Below are positions 14,471-21,106 of a DNA stretch of 40,748 nucleotides, piece after piece (the first letter of the stretch is position 1; each line of letters starts with the position of its first letter). A program made the translations under genes and the position numbers. The stretch is from the NCBI GenBank assembly GCA_900542035.1, contig UQMJ01000025.1, forward strand, positions 1-40,748, read 5' to 3'. The DNA is from an uncultured Clostridium sp. GTDB taxonomy: Bacteria; Bacillota; Clostridia; Lachnospirales; Lachnospiraceae. The notes beneath the pieces were generated by a model. The model searched no databases and was not told where the DNA came from. It saw only the letters and a list, made by a program, of their open reading frames with translations.

Positions 14471-15997
14471 GTGGATTTTGTCAATTTTGTCAATTTTGAC
14501 AATATAGGCACAGAAAAACTTTTACCTTTTCCGATAGAAGCATTACCACCAATTTTACAGGAGTATACACGCGCTATATCTGAAAGCTTACAGGTATCAG
14601 AAGATATGGTAGCCGTATCAATTCTTGGTGTTGTATCCCTCTGCATAGCTGGAAAATTCTACATACAACCTAAAACCGATTGGGTAGAACCTCTTAACTT
14701 GTATGTTTTGATTACAGCCAGGCCATCAGAGAGAAAAACGCCAGTATTAAAAGAGGTATCTGCGTCTGTCTATGAATATGTAAAGGAAGAAAATGAAAGA
14801 AGAAAACCCTTGTACAATAAATACCAGACACAAAAGAAAATACTAGAAAGCAAGATTAATAATCTTACTGTAAAGGCAGCTAAAGCATCTAAAAATGAAA
14901 AAAATAGTGTATCTATGTTTGATATTTTTGAAGCACAACAGGAGCTTGCAGATCTAGAAGAAATAACTATGTTGAAATTATTGGTGGATGATATTACACC
15001 CGAAGCAATGGTAAAAGTTATGAAAGAAAATAATGAGAGAGTAGCCATTGTGTCTGCTGAAGGTGGTGTTTTTGGGATGTTAGCCGGAAGGTATAGTACC
15101 CAACCAAACATTGATATTTTTCTAAAAGGTTATTCTGGGGAACCGTATTGCTCTGATAGAATAGGCAGAATAGGAGAGACTTTAGATCATCCGGTATTAA
15201 CACTTTTGTTGATGGTTCAACCCAAGGTACTACAGGACGCTTTAAAAAATCCAGAATTTAGAGAGAGGGGCTTTATGGCAAGGTTTTTATATTCTTTGCC
15301 ACATTCAAAAGTAGGTAACAGGATGTATGATTCTAAACCTATACCTAATGAAGTAAAGACATCTTATAATCAACTAATAAAAGAGTTACTTGCTATTGAT
15401 AGTATGAATGGCTGGGAACCAGACAATTCTATACTCTATCTTAATGAAGAAGCGTACCAGCTTAGTAAAGATTTCTTTGAAGAGATAGAAAGAAAAATAA
15501 CAGAAGACTATGAGGAGATAGAAGACTGGGTAGGAAAGTTATTGGGTCAGGTTATGAGAATAGCGGGTATTCTTCATGTTAGTAAGTACCGTTTAGGAGC
15601 TGCTACAGTATTATTAGATGGTCAAACCATGAAAGATGCAATACAAATAGGGCGGTATTTTCTCGCTCATGCAATGGCAGCATTTGCAAGTGCAGATATT
15701 ACGGAAACCCAGAGCGAAAAAGATGCTAAGTATTTGATAAAGAAAATAGATTCTTTCTATGATGGACAAAATCGACAAAATCCTCAAAACCTTAAAATAA
15801 GGGACTTACATCGTATTTGCGCCGGTCATTTTAAGACAAAAGAGGATATGCAGCCAGGACTTGACGAACTTATTAAACGAGGATTCATCCGGATTACAAA
15901 GCAGCAGAGTGAGAAAGCTGGCAGGCGTTCAGAATTTATTGAAGTAAATCCGGAGTATTGGAAGAGCAGAGAGGAAGGAAGCGAAATCCATGAGTAA
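14471..15997 (+). CDS. DUF3987-family protein (YfjI-like), putative replication protein
   Basis: 508 aa. The central part (YVLITARPSERKTPVLKE, then IVSAEGGVFGMLAGRYS and DIFLKGYSGEP) matches the DUF3987 family, a primase/helicase-associated ATPase-like group found in phages and islands. A charged coiled-coil stretch lies at about 100-160. GTG 14471 is the only usual start after an upstream stop at 14366; no clear ribosome site is seen, so the start is uncertain. The N-terminus (FVNFVNF) and the segment GQNRQNPQN near residue 433 are encoded by near-complementary 9-base repeats 1.3 kb apart. It overlaps the next gene by 8 bases. Probable element replication factor. Confidence 0.75.
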   Translation: MDFVNFVNFDNIGTEKLLPFPIEALPPILQEYTRAISESLQVSEDMVAVSILGVVSLCIAGKFYIQPKTDWVEPLNLYVLITARPSERKTPVLKEVSASVYEYVKEENERRKPLYNKYQTQKKILESKINNLTVKAAKASKNEKNSVSMFDIFEAQQELADLEEITMLKLLVDDITPEAMVKVMKENNERVAIVSAEGGVFGMLAGRYSTQPNIDIFLKGYSGEPYCSDRIGRIGETLDHPVLTLLLMVQPKVLQDALKNPEFRERGFMARFLYSLPHSKVGNRMYDSKPIPNEVKTSYNQLIKELLAIDSMNGWEPDNSILYLNEEAYQLSKDFFEEIERKITEDYEEIEDWVGKLLGQVMRIAGILHVSKYRLGAATVLLDGQTMKDAIQIGRYFLAHAMAAFASADITETQSEKDAKYLIKKIDSFYDGQNRQNPQNLKIRDLHRICAGHFKTKEDMQPGLDELIKRGFIRITKQQSEKAGRRSEFIEVNPEYWKSREEGSEIHE

Positions 15998-16394
15998 ATG
16001 TAAAGACTGTGACCCATTCAAGAATTACGACGCGCTTATTATATTGACTCGACAAGGCACCGTTATGACGTCCAATGATGCAAAATTGACTTTTGATGAG
16101 GATGCAGAATTGTATAAACTTGGTAGAGTTATTGCGGCCAGAACGAAAAGGGGAGAAGCAGAGGAAAGAAAAAATACACAGAAAAGTAGAATTCCCAGAA
16201 GATTGGTAAAACGGAGGAGAAACAGAATGAAAGATAAAACAGGCAGTACAAACGGCTTTCGGGCTATTAATACACAGGGAGGCCTTGAAACCAAACGGCA
16301 AAGAGCAGCAACAGAAGCAAAAATGTTTCAGTTTATGCAGACCAAACGGGGAGGCAGCAAGACTACTAAGGGCAAATTTAAAAAAGGCAGGTAA
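15990..16394 (+). CDS. Hypothetical basic protein
   Basis: 134 aa, overlapping the DUF3987 gene by 8 bases. The N-terminus (MSKCKDCDPFKNYDALIIL) has a CxxC pair and an acidic middle; the C-terminal half is strongly basic (RRLVKRRRNRMKDK, GGSKTTKGKFKKGR). This suggests nucleic-acid binding. I do not recognise the family. Translation is probably coupled to the upstream gene. Confidence 0.6.
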   Translation: MSKCKDCDPFKNYDALIILTRQGTVMTSNDAKLTFDEDAELYKLGRVIAARTKRGEAEERKNTQKSRIPRRLVKRRRNRMKDKTGSTNGFRAINTQGGLETKRQRAATEAKMFQFMQTKRGGSKTTKGKFKKGR

Positions 16395-16399
16395 ATAAT

Positions 16400-16570
16400 A
16401 TGGCATATGGATATATGAGATTGGATCCGGTAGAACAGTTTAAGAACGCTTTAGGGTATTATGATAAATTGATTGCCGTAGCTATGGAGAAGGGTTACAC
16501 GAAAGACCAGGCAATAGAGCTATTAAAGGTATATGGGATTTTCAGTATTGAAAGCAATACATACCGATAG
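16400..16570 (+). CDS. Small hypothetical protein (56 aa)
   Basis: Starts MAYGYMRLDPVEQFKNALGY five bases after the stop of the previous gene. It is mostly helical, with LIAVAMEKGYTKDQAIELLK resembling a small helix-turn-helix or UBA-like fold. The coding sense is supported by continuity with the operon and absence of a rival frame. Easily missed because of its size. Confidence 0.55.
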   Translation: MAYGYMRLDPVEQFKNALGYYDKLIAVAMEKGYTKDQAIELLKVYGIFSIESNTYR

Positions 16571-16590
16571 AAGCGACAGAAAAGCAAAAA

Positions 16591-16630
16591 GGCAGAGGCC
16601 CGACAAGTGAAAGCCTCTGCCATGCAGTAA
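16591..16630 (-). terminator. Terminator of the Uma2 gene (and meeting point of two operons)
   Basis: Perfect GGCAGAGGC/GCCTCTGCC stem (16591-16599 with 16613-16621). The T-tract (CCTTTTTGC) is on the minus strand, so it serves mainly the Uma2 gene. Confidence 0.72.
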
Positions 16631-16634
16631 AAGT

Positions 16635-17183
16635 TTATAGCGTAATTTCTTGAAAGTTAATCCACAACTCATCGTAGATATTAACCTTAATTTTATCCTG
16701 GAAGGTATAGGAAGATACTTCGAATTTGCTTTCCTCTAAGTGGTATACAAGCACAGTATGATTAATAGGGTTTACAATCCAGTATTCCCGAACGCCGGCA
16801 TCGGCATATAGGTTTAGCTTCCGGATGTAGTCATGGCTGGAATTGCCAGGGGAGACGATTTCAATAATCCAATCTGGCGCACCGGTACAGCCTCTTTCTG
16901 TGAGCTTGTCAGGGTCGCAGATAACGCTTATATCAGGTTCAACAATGGTTTTCTTATCTTCCCATAATTTAACGGCAAATGGAGCCGGATAGACTTCGCA
17001 GGAGCCGCTTTTTAAATCAATATAGTTCGCGATTCTTTGATGTATCTTCCCTAGTAGCTTTTGATGGATTCGGCTTGGTGCGGCCTGGTAATAAATTTGG
17101 CCATCTATCAGCTCAGCCCGTACATCTTCCGGAAGAGCATAGTAATCAGCTTCTGTATAAGTCAGTTTTCGAGGTATTGCCAT
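16635..17183 (-). CDS. Uma2-family (DUF820) endonuclease-like protein
   Basis: 182 aa restriction-endonuclease-fold protein. Family marks: YYALPEDVRAELIDGQIY, then VEPDISVICDPDKL (acidic PD motif) and PDWIIEIVSPGNS (E-x-x metal-binding), followed by KLNLYADAGVREYWIVNP. These are the PD-(D/E)xK-like residues of Uma2. AAAGGAG lies before ATG 17183. Members are common as lone cargo genes in mobile elements and cyanobacteria; their biological role is poorly known. It could be a defence or recombination function. Confidence 0.85.
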   Translation of the reverse strand: MAIPRKLTYTEADYYALPEDVRAELIDGQIYYQAAPSRIHQKLLGKIHQRIANYIDLKSGSCEVYPAPFAVKLWEDKKTIVEPDISVICDPDKLTERGCTGAPDWIIEIVSPGNSSHDYIRKLNLYADAGVREYWIVNPINHTVLVYHLEESKFEVSSYTFQDKIKVNIYDELWINFQEITL

Positions 17184-17227
17184 GGTAACAACTCCTTTCT
17201 TGGTGGTATCAGGGGAAAGCTGTAAAT

Positions 17228-17440
17228 TTAGTTTTCATCTGGTACATATTCCATTAAGTCCCCAGGCTGACAGTTAAGAACTTGACAAAGAGCAGCAATT
17301 GAATCTGTAGTGATACTTTTGTTTTGTCTAATTTTTTGTAGGGTTGATTCAGAGATGATTTTTTCTTTTCGGATTTTATATGTGGTTAATCCTTTTTGTT
17401 CCATCATAGCGAGCAGCTTATTATAAACAATTGTACCCAT
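17228..17440 (-). CDS. Small XRE-family regulator
   Basis: 70-aa HTH protein: GLTTYKIRKEKIISESTLQKI is the recognition region and VLNCQPGDLMEYVPDE the common C-terminus of this group. AGGAGG precedes ATG 17440. It is divergent from the genes starting at 17645/17774, and two related 22-bp palindromes lie in between (17538-17559 and 17582-17603). It probably controls itself and the rightward unit. Confidence 0.85.
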   Translation of the reverse strand: MGTIVYNKLLAMMEQKGLTTYKIRKEKIISESTLQKIRQNKSITTDSIAALCQVLNCQPGDLMEYVPDEN

Positions 17441-17499
17441 TATGTGCCTCCTTTTTCTATTGAGGTTAAAAATAAAGATATCTCTTCTAATATAGGCAT

Positions 17500-17605
17500 A
17501 TTATAACATGATTATACACGCTTTTCAATGTATAAAATATACATTTTTAAAAGTGTATATTTGTGCACTATGTCAATAGACTATGCACTTTAAAAAGTGT
17601 ATAAT
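17500..17605. promoter_or_regulatory. Divergent promoters with two matched 22-bp operators
   Basis: Leftward promoter: TTGAAA (17528-17523), 17 bp, TATAAT (17505-17500). Rightward -10 TATAAT (17600-17605) with a weak TAGACT 17 bp upstream. Two palindromes with core CAYTTTWAAAARTG lie at 17538-17559 and 17582-17603, exactly 44 bp apart; the second overlaps the rightward -10. ATGTATAAAATATACAT (17528-17544) overlaps the leftward -35. Confidence 0.7.
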
Positions 17606-17644
17606 AAAGCCATAAGATAAATCAAACGGAACAAGCGAAGGTGG

Positions 17645-17728
17645 ATGGGAGTACCGAAAGGGAAAGCAAGAACACCACATAACAGCGGGAAACAGGATAA
17701 GGGGATAATGAAATGGTCAGGGGCCTAA
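17645..17728 (+). CDS. Possible 27-aa basic peptide
   Basis: ATG 17645 opens a short frame starting MGVPKGKARTPHNSGK. The GxPKGK start resembles AT-hook-like small peptides of mobile elements. The ribosome site AAGGTGG abuts the ATG, closer than normal, so this may be chance. The rest of 17606-17773 shows nothing else recognisable. Confidence 0.25.
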   Translation: MGVPKGKARTPHNSGKQDKGIMKWSGA

Positions 17729-17773
17729 GATACTTTAAAGCCTGCCGCGGCTGTTCCAGAAAGGATTAAGAAG

Positions 17774-18106
17774 ATGAAGTACAATTTACAAAAGATTATG
17801 CTGAAAGCCTGGGCGAATTTCCGGAAGTACAAAGGCCTGAGCTTTGGCGAATGCCTTCACAGGGCTTGGCTGTCTGCTAAGGCAGAGGAAACCAACCAGA
17901 AACGCATTGAAGCCGCTAGAAAGGCCGCAGGAGTGGCAGAGGAAACAAATACCTGGGCTGAGTGGAAAAGGCTTGGCTATGAGGTCGTTCACGGCTGTAA
18001 GGCACTGTTTAACGCTTCGCTGATATGGGGAAGCAGAGGGAACGGAAAAACGTATACAGCAAGCTTTTTCGGACGTTCCCAGGTAAGAAGAATTGCAACA
18101 GAATAA
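17774..18106 (+). CDS. Hypothetical element protein
   Basis: 110 aa. Lys/Arg-rich helical N-terminus (LKAWANFRKYKGLSFGECLHRAW) resembling small proteins common in Firmicute mobile elements. The C-terminus contains GSRGNGKTYTASFFG, which looks like a P-loop but lacks the rest of an NTPase, so it may be coincidental or a truncated remnant. AAAGGA precedes the ATG. Family not recognised. Confidence 0.5.
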   Translation: MKYNLQKIMLKAWANFRKYKGLSFGECLHRAWLSAKAEETNQKRIEAARKAAGVAEETNTWAEWKRLGYEVVHGCKALFNASLIWGSRGNGKTYTASFFGRSQVRRIATE

Positions 18107-18112
18107 AAAAGA

Positions 18113-18145
18113 GCTCTTAGCAGAGCAGCAACTCTAGCTAAGAGC
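18113..18145. terminator. Hairpin downstream of the 17774 gene
   Basis: GCTCTTAGC (18113-18121) pairs with GCTAAGAGC (18137-18145). The T-tract is on the minus strand (CTCTTTTTT), where no gene precedes it. On the plus strand it would only be a weak terminator or a processing site. Confidence 0.4.
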
Positions 18146-18231
18146 AAGTAACCCGTCAACACGTCAAATTGGGGGTACACTGACAGTATATCACGCCGGC
18201 GCCCCTTTGTCAAAGAAAGGAAGATTTTACT

Positions 18232-18891
18232 ATGCAGACAGAACAGCGCAGCTCCTGGCATGGGAGCGTGAACTTAACAATTCTTAACAGCGAGCATTTT
18301 ATTTTATCAGCAGATGGGGAGAGGATGGAAAAGATTTTGTTTTTCTATGCCCCTTCAAGGGACGCGATTATAGTAAACGAGAAAGCCCCGTACATAGACG
18401 AGATAGTTGAGCTGATGGCGACATACCTTGATTTGACAGACCTGGAGAAAAAAGAGGTCGTAGAGCATACCAAAAACGAGGCAATACGTGAATATTTTAC
18501 TATTCTAAATTGTATTGTTAGAATCCGGCGTAAGCTTTACAAGTCCATGAAACATAAAAATGGCTTAAAAAGAGCGGGGGGGGTAAAGCATGAAATGGAT
18601 AAAGGACAGATATTTGAAAAACTGCTTCATTTGGCAGTTGAAAGAGGAATAACAGTCCGCTTCTGCCCATTCCAGGCGTCAGAGGGGAGACTGCGTGGGA
18701 ACCGCTTAGGGATTGCCCAGGATTTGAATATTGATAAGATTAACTATAACCTGGCTCACGAAATAGCACATTCATTTCTGCACTACGATAAAGGTAATAT
18801 GATTGAAAGCCCTAAGCGTGAAGAGTATGAAGAACAGGCTGACAGGGCTGCAAATATGATTTTAGAGATAATTAAAACGGCTTTCAGATAG
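18232..18891 (+). CDS. ImmA/IrrE-type metallopeptidase with an extra N-terminal region and a G8 tract
   Basis: 219 aa. The C-terminal domain (about 120-219) is an ImmA/IrrE zinc peptidase with HEIAHSFLH (HExxH) and a downstream EEQADRAAN acidic helix. These enzymes cleave XRE repressors of mobile elements. The N-terminal 115 aa are not recognised. The junction is a run of eight G (18576-18583). Loss of one G would create a TAA directly after it, separating a 117-aa protein from a downstream peptidase whose own start could be ATG 18595 with the G-run as ribosome site. So this may be two genes joined by slippage or by an indel. It could target the repressors at 13104 or 17228. Confidence 0.78.
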   Translation: MQTEQRSSWHGSVNLTILNSEHFILSADGERMEKILFFYAPSRDAIIVNEKAPYIDEIVELMATYLDLTDLEKKEVVEHTKNEAIREYFTILNCIVRIRRKLYKSMKHKNGLKRAGGVKHEMDKGQIFEKLLHLAVERGITVRFCPFQASEGRLRGNRLGIAQDLNIDKINYNLAHEIAHSFLHYDKGNMIESPKREEYEEQADRAANMILEIIKTAFR

Positions 18892-19044
18892 ATTCTCAGA
18901 AGATAATACACCTATCCTAAACCGCTGGCCTCTGCGATAGTGGGGCAAATATTTCGGCGTGCGCCAACACTGCCGGATGTCATAACAATTTAATACCTTT
19001 ATTTCCTGGCGGCAGAAGTCTTTTCTGTCGCTGATTTTTTAGCG

Positions 19045-19350
19045 GAGCGTTACAAAAATGAAACGAATACGACCAGGGGAGTAGCGGAAAGCCCCTTTTT
19101 TTCTGTGGGTTTAGAGCCTAGGAGCGTTCCAAGTATTTGGAACGTTGCAATAAAAAACAAACGAATATAGCAAAAGAAAGCCCAACAATCTGTTTGAATA
19201 TGAAGTTTTATGAAGCTTTTATGAGGTTTCCTGAGGTTTGGAGCGTTCCGAAGGTTGCAATAAGAAAACAAACACAAATAAAGGCAAAAAGCCTTGTGTT
19301 TACTAGACTCAGGGCCTGTTGCGTTCCTTTTGAAAAAAACCGACGAATAC
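19045..19350 (+). repeat. Iteron-like imperfect direct repeats
   Basis: Four units beginning (G)GAGCGTTCC or a close variant and ending in a version of AAACAAACGAATA: 19045-19070, 19122-19168, 19241-19280, 19318-19350. Two of them share GTTGCAATAA. Between units 2 and 3, TGARGYTTT occurs four times at 19201, 19211, 19222 and 19232, near the helical period. The stretch 18892-19636 has no convincing gene. Candidate replication origin or control region. Confidence 0.55.
19075..19102 (+). terminator. Terminator after the ImmA/IrrE gene
   Basis: AGGGG (19075-19079) pairs with CCCCT (19092-19096) and is followed by seven T. The stem is short, the loop 12 nt. Confidence 0.5.
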
Positions 19351-19636
19351 AGGAAAACGCTCGGAAATACTCGGAATAAACTAATGATTTTATTTTCTGC
19401 CGCTTAAAATAAGGTTTCTGTGATTTTAACGGGTGCTCAGTTTGAAGCCCCGTTTTGCGCTGAAATCAAGTATACCATTAGGCCGGATATGTGCTCGGCT
19501 CAATTTTGAGCTGTTCTGTTTTGGCGTTTCCATTTGCATAAAATCCCACGATTGTGTAAAATGAAGCGTGAGGGAAGCGTGAGGATTAACAAAATAGTGA
19601 CTTTATAGGTAAATCACGAAAGTAGGCGATAGAGAT

Positions 19637-20512
19637 ATGACCAATGAAGAACTTGTTTATAAAATCCAGTTGAAAGAAAATACATCAGAAAACATGATGC
19701 AGCTTTACGAGCAGGTAAAAGATTTCATCCGTTCTGTTGCCTGGAAGTACCGAAACAGTGAAGAGCTGGAGGACTTGGAGCAGGAGGGGTTTCTTGCATT
19801 GTATCCGGCTATTGAAAATTACAATCCTGCTGCTGGCTGTAAATTTCTGACTTATGCGGAAACGTGGATAAGACAGCGGATGCAGCGCTACATACAAAAT
19901 CAGGGTTCATGCCTGCGGCTTCCGGTTCATTGCCTGGAAAAGGTATAGAAATACCGGCGTTTTTGTTCTGAATATGAGCAGGAGACCGGAAAATACCCGT
20001 CAGACTGCACAGCGGCCTATTTCCTGGACTTTACTGTAGAACAGGTAAAAAATATAAGGGTCTATGCTTGCATGGCTTCTGTGGGCTGTTTAGACGCTCC
20101 TGTGACAGGGTTAGAAGGTACAGAAGATTCCCATGTGATAGATTTAGTATCCTCTGCCGAGAATTTGGAAGAGGAAACGGTGGAGCGGTTAGCCAATGAC
20201 CAGCTAAAGAAAACTTTGTGGGGCTGTGTGGATGAACTGCCAGAAGAGCAGAGGGACGTTATCAAAAGGTGTTACCAGAACGGGAACGCCCTGTCCAGGA
20301 TTGGATTGAGTACCGGAAGAACTCCCGCAGAAGTACGGAAATTGCACGGTAAGGCTCTGAAGACTTTGCGCCGTTATCCATACGGCGAGAAGCTGCGGCC
20401 ATTTCTTCCGGAAGATGAACGAATCTACAGCAGCGCCCTGTGGGGGAACGGTGCGGAGCATTTCAACCGGACATGGACAAGCAGCACAGAACGGGTAGCA
20501 CTGAAATTGTAA
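19637..20512 (+). pseudogene. Sigma-70-family factor interrupted by one in-frame amber codon
   Basis: One continuous frame of 291 sense positions broken only by TAG at 19946-19948. Before it: 103 aa with sigma region 2 (YRNSEELEDLEQEGFLALYPA, WIRQRMQRYIQ). After it: KYRRFCSEYEQETGKYPSD, an acidic linker and a region 4-like HTH (LPEEQRDVIKRCYQNG ... VRKLHGKALKTLRR). The reading frame and codon use continue cleanly past the stop, so CAG (Gln) to TAG is the simplest cause. A downstream ATG at 20072 could start a separate region-4-only protein of 146 aa. Two AAGCGTGAGG copies 11 bp apart (19564, 19575) lie upstream and may be an activator site. Probably a late-gene regulator of the element, now broken unless TAG is suppressed. 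Confidence 0.82.
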
Positions 20513-20560
20513 TAGCTTCTATAATAATATGGTATCATCTCAGTATCAGAATACATACAA

Positions 20561-20599
20561 AAAGCCTAGAAAACCGCTTAAAACGGACTTCTAGGCTTT
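20561..20599. terminator. Hairpin next to attR, terminator for tRNA-Gly from the element side
   Basis: AAAGCCTAGAA (20561-20571) pairs perfectly with 20589-20599. On the minus strand it lies just after tRNA-Gly, with CTTTTTGTATG following; on the plus strand it follows the sigma gene. It replaces the terminator left behind at 10811-10845. Confidence 0.7.
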
Positions 20600-20604
20600 A
20601 TTAT

Positions 20605-20623
20605 AAGCAGATAACGGGAATCG
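20605..20623. repeat. attR: right attachment repeat inside tRNA-Gly
   Basis: Identical 19 bp to 10857-10875; covers the 3' acceptor and part of the T-arm of tRNA-Gly, so integration restores an intact tRNA. Confidence 0.88.
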
Positions 20624-20676
20624 AACCCGCCTCCCCAGCTTGGGAAGCTGGTGTTCTACCGATGAACTATATCTGC
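20606..20676 (-). tRNA. tRNA-Gly (CCC)
   Basis: Read on the minus strand: acceptor GCAGATA / TATCTGC, D-arm GTTC/GAAC, anticodon arm CCAGC-TTCCCAA-GCTGG (anticodon CCC, codon GGG), T-arm GCGGG-TTCGATT-CCCGT. No CCA encoded. It is the integration target of the element. Confidence 0.92.
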
Positions 20677-20696
20677 GCGATACTTACGATTTCATA

Positions 20697-20725
20697 AGTA
20701 TAGCATATGAAATGAAAAAATTCAA
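20697..20725 (-). promoter_or_regulatory. tRNA-Gly promoter
   Basis: Minus strand TTGAAT (20725-20720), 17 bp, TATACT (20702-20697), about 20 bp before the tRNA 5' end. Further out, ATCTGCCTG (20731-20739) and CAGGCAGAT (20779-20787) form an inverted repeat of unknown role. Confidence 0.72.
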
Positions 20726-20818
20726 GAGAAATCTGCCTGTACCTGGAAATAGATTCCTCTGCAAGTTGTGCATATTGCCAGGCAGATATGGGAAAAATAA
20801 AAAAAGTATAAAAATGTA

Positions 20819-20847
20819 TTGAAAAAACGAGAGTTTTGTTGTAGAAT
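20819..20847 (+). promoter_or_regulatory. Promoter of bglP-bglA2-licT
   Basis: TTGAAA (20819-20824), 17 bp, TAGAAT (20842-20847): the same hexamers and spacing as the bglA1 promoter at 9116-9144. Confidence 0.78.
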
Positions 20848-20884
20848 ATCGCTATAACAAGCGAATAGAGTATGTTGATTTCGT

Positions 20885-20912
20885 GGATTGTTACTTTCAT
20901 TAGGCAAGACCT
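20885..20912 (+). promoter_or_regulatory. RAT: LicT antiterminator RNA target, copy 2
   Basis: Identical 28 bases to the RAT at 9182-9209, with further identity on both sides (from about 20873 to 20921). It overlaps the 5' arm of the terminator that follows. Autoregulatory because licT is the last gene of this operon. Confidence 0.9.
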
Positions 20913-20994
20913 GGATCATACAACCGTGTGCTTTTATATATGTTTGACGCAAAACTATATAAGGGACTATCCGTGTATGACAGGGTCTTTTTTT
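20908..20994 (+). terminator. Conditional terminator in the bglP leader
   Basis: GACCTG (20908-20913) pairs with CAGGGTC (20981-20987) with one bulge, then CATAC with GTATG; a seven-T run follows. Mutually exclusive with the RAT. Confidence 0.83.
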
Positions 20995-21106
20995 GTTCCC
21001 TGAATCGGGAATCCGGAAATACTGATTCAAAGGGAACAAAATGTCAAAGGTGCAGCTGTGCTGCCCTGGCCAGGAGCACAAAAGCACAGACAAGAAGGAG
21101 GAAAAA

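Larger units (their letters stand above)
10857..20623. mobile_element. Integrative element (about 9.75 kb) in the 3' end of tRNA-Gly
   Basis: Bounded by the 19-bp direct repeat AAGCAGATAACGGGAATCG at 10857-10875 and 20605-20623; the right copy is the 3' end of an intact minus-strand tRNA-Gly. Contents: tyrosine integrase, type I toxin-antitoxin, divergent repressor and Cro-like genes, Xis-like gene, DUF3987 gene, Uma2 nuclease, second XRE gene, ImmA/IrrE peptidase, interrupted sigma factor. No capsid, portal, relaxase or type IV secretion gene is visible. The int / repressor / xis / replication-like order resembles phage satellites (PICI) or a small mobilisable island; which of these it is remains open. 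It separates bglA1 from bglP-bglA2-licT. Confidence 0.87.

Noticed and set aside
19137..19379. 80-codon frame across the iteron-like repeats
   Set aside because: Starts without a ribosome site and its codons follow the DNA repeats; no family resemblance.
10857..20623. Complete prophage
   Set aside because: No terminase, portal, capsid, tail or lysis genes; only about 9.75 kb.
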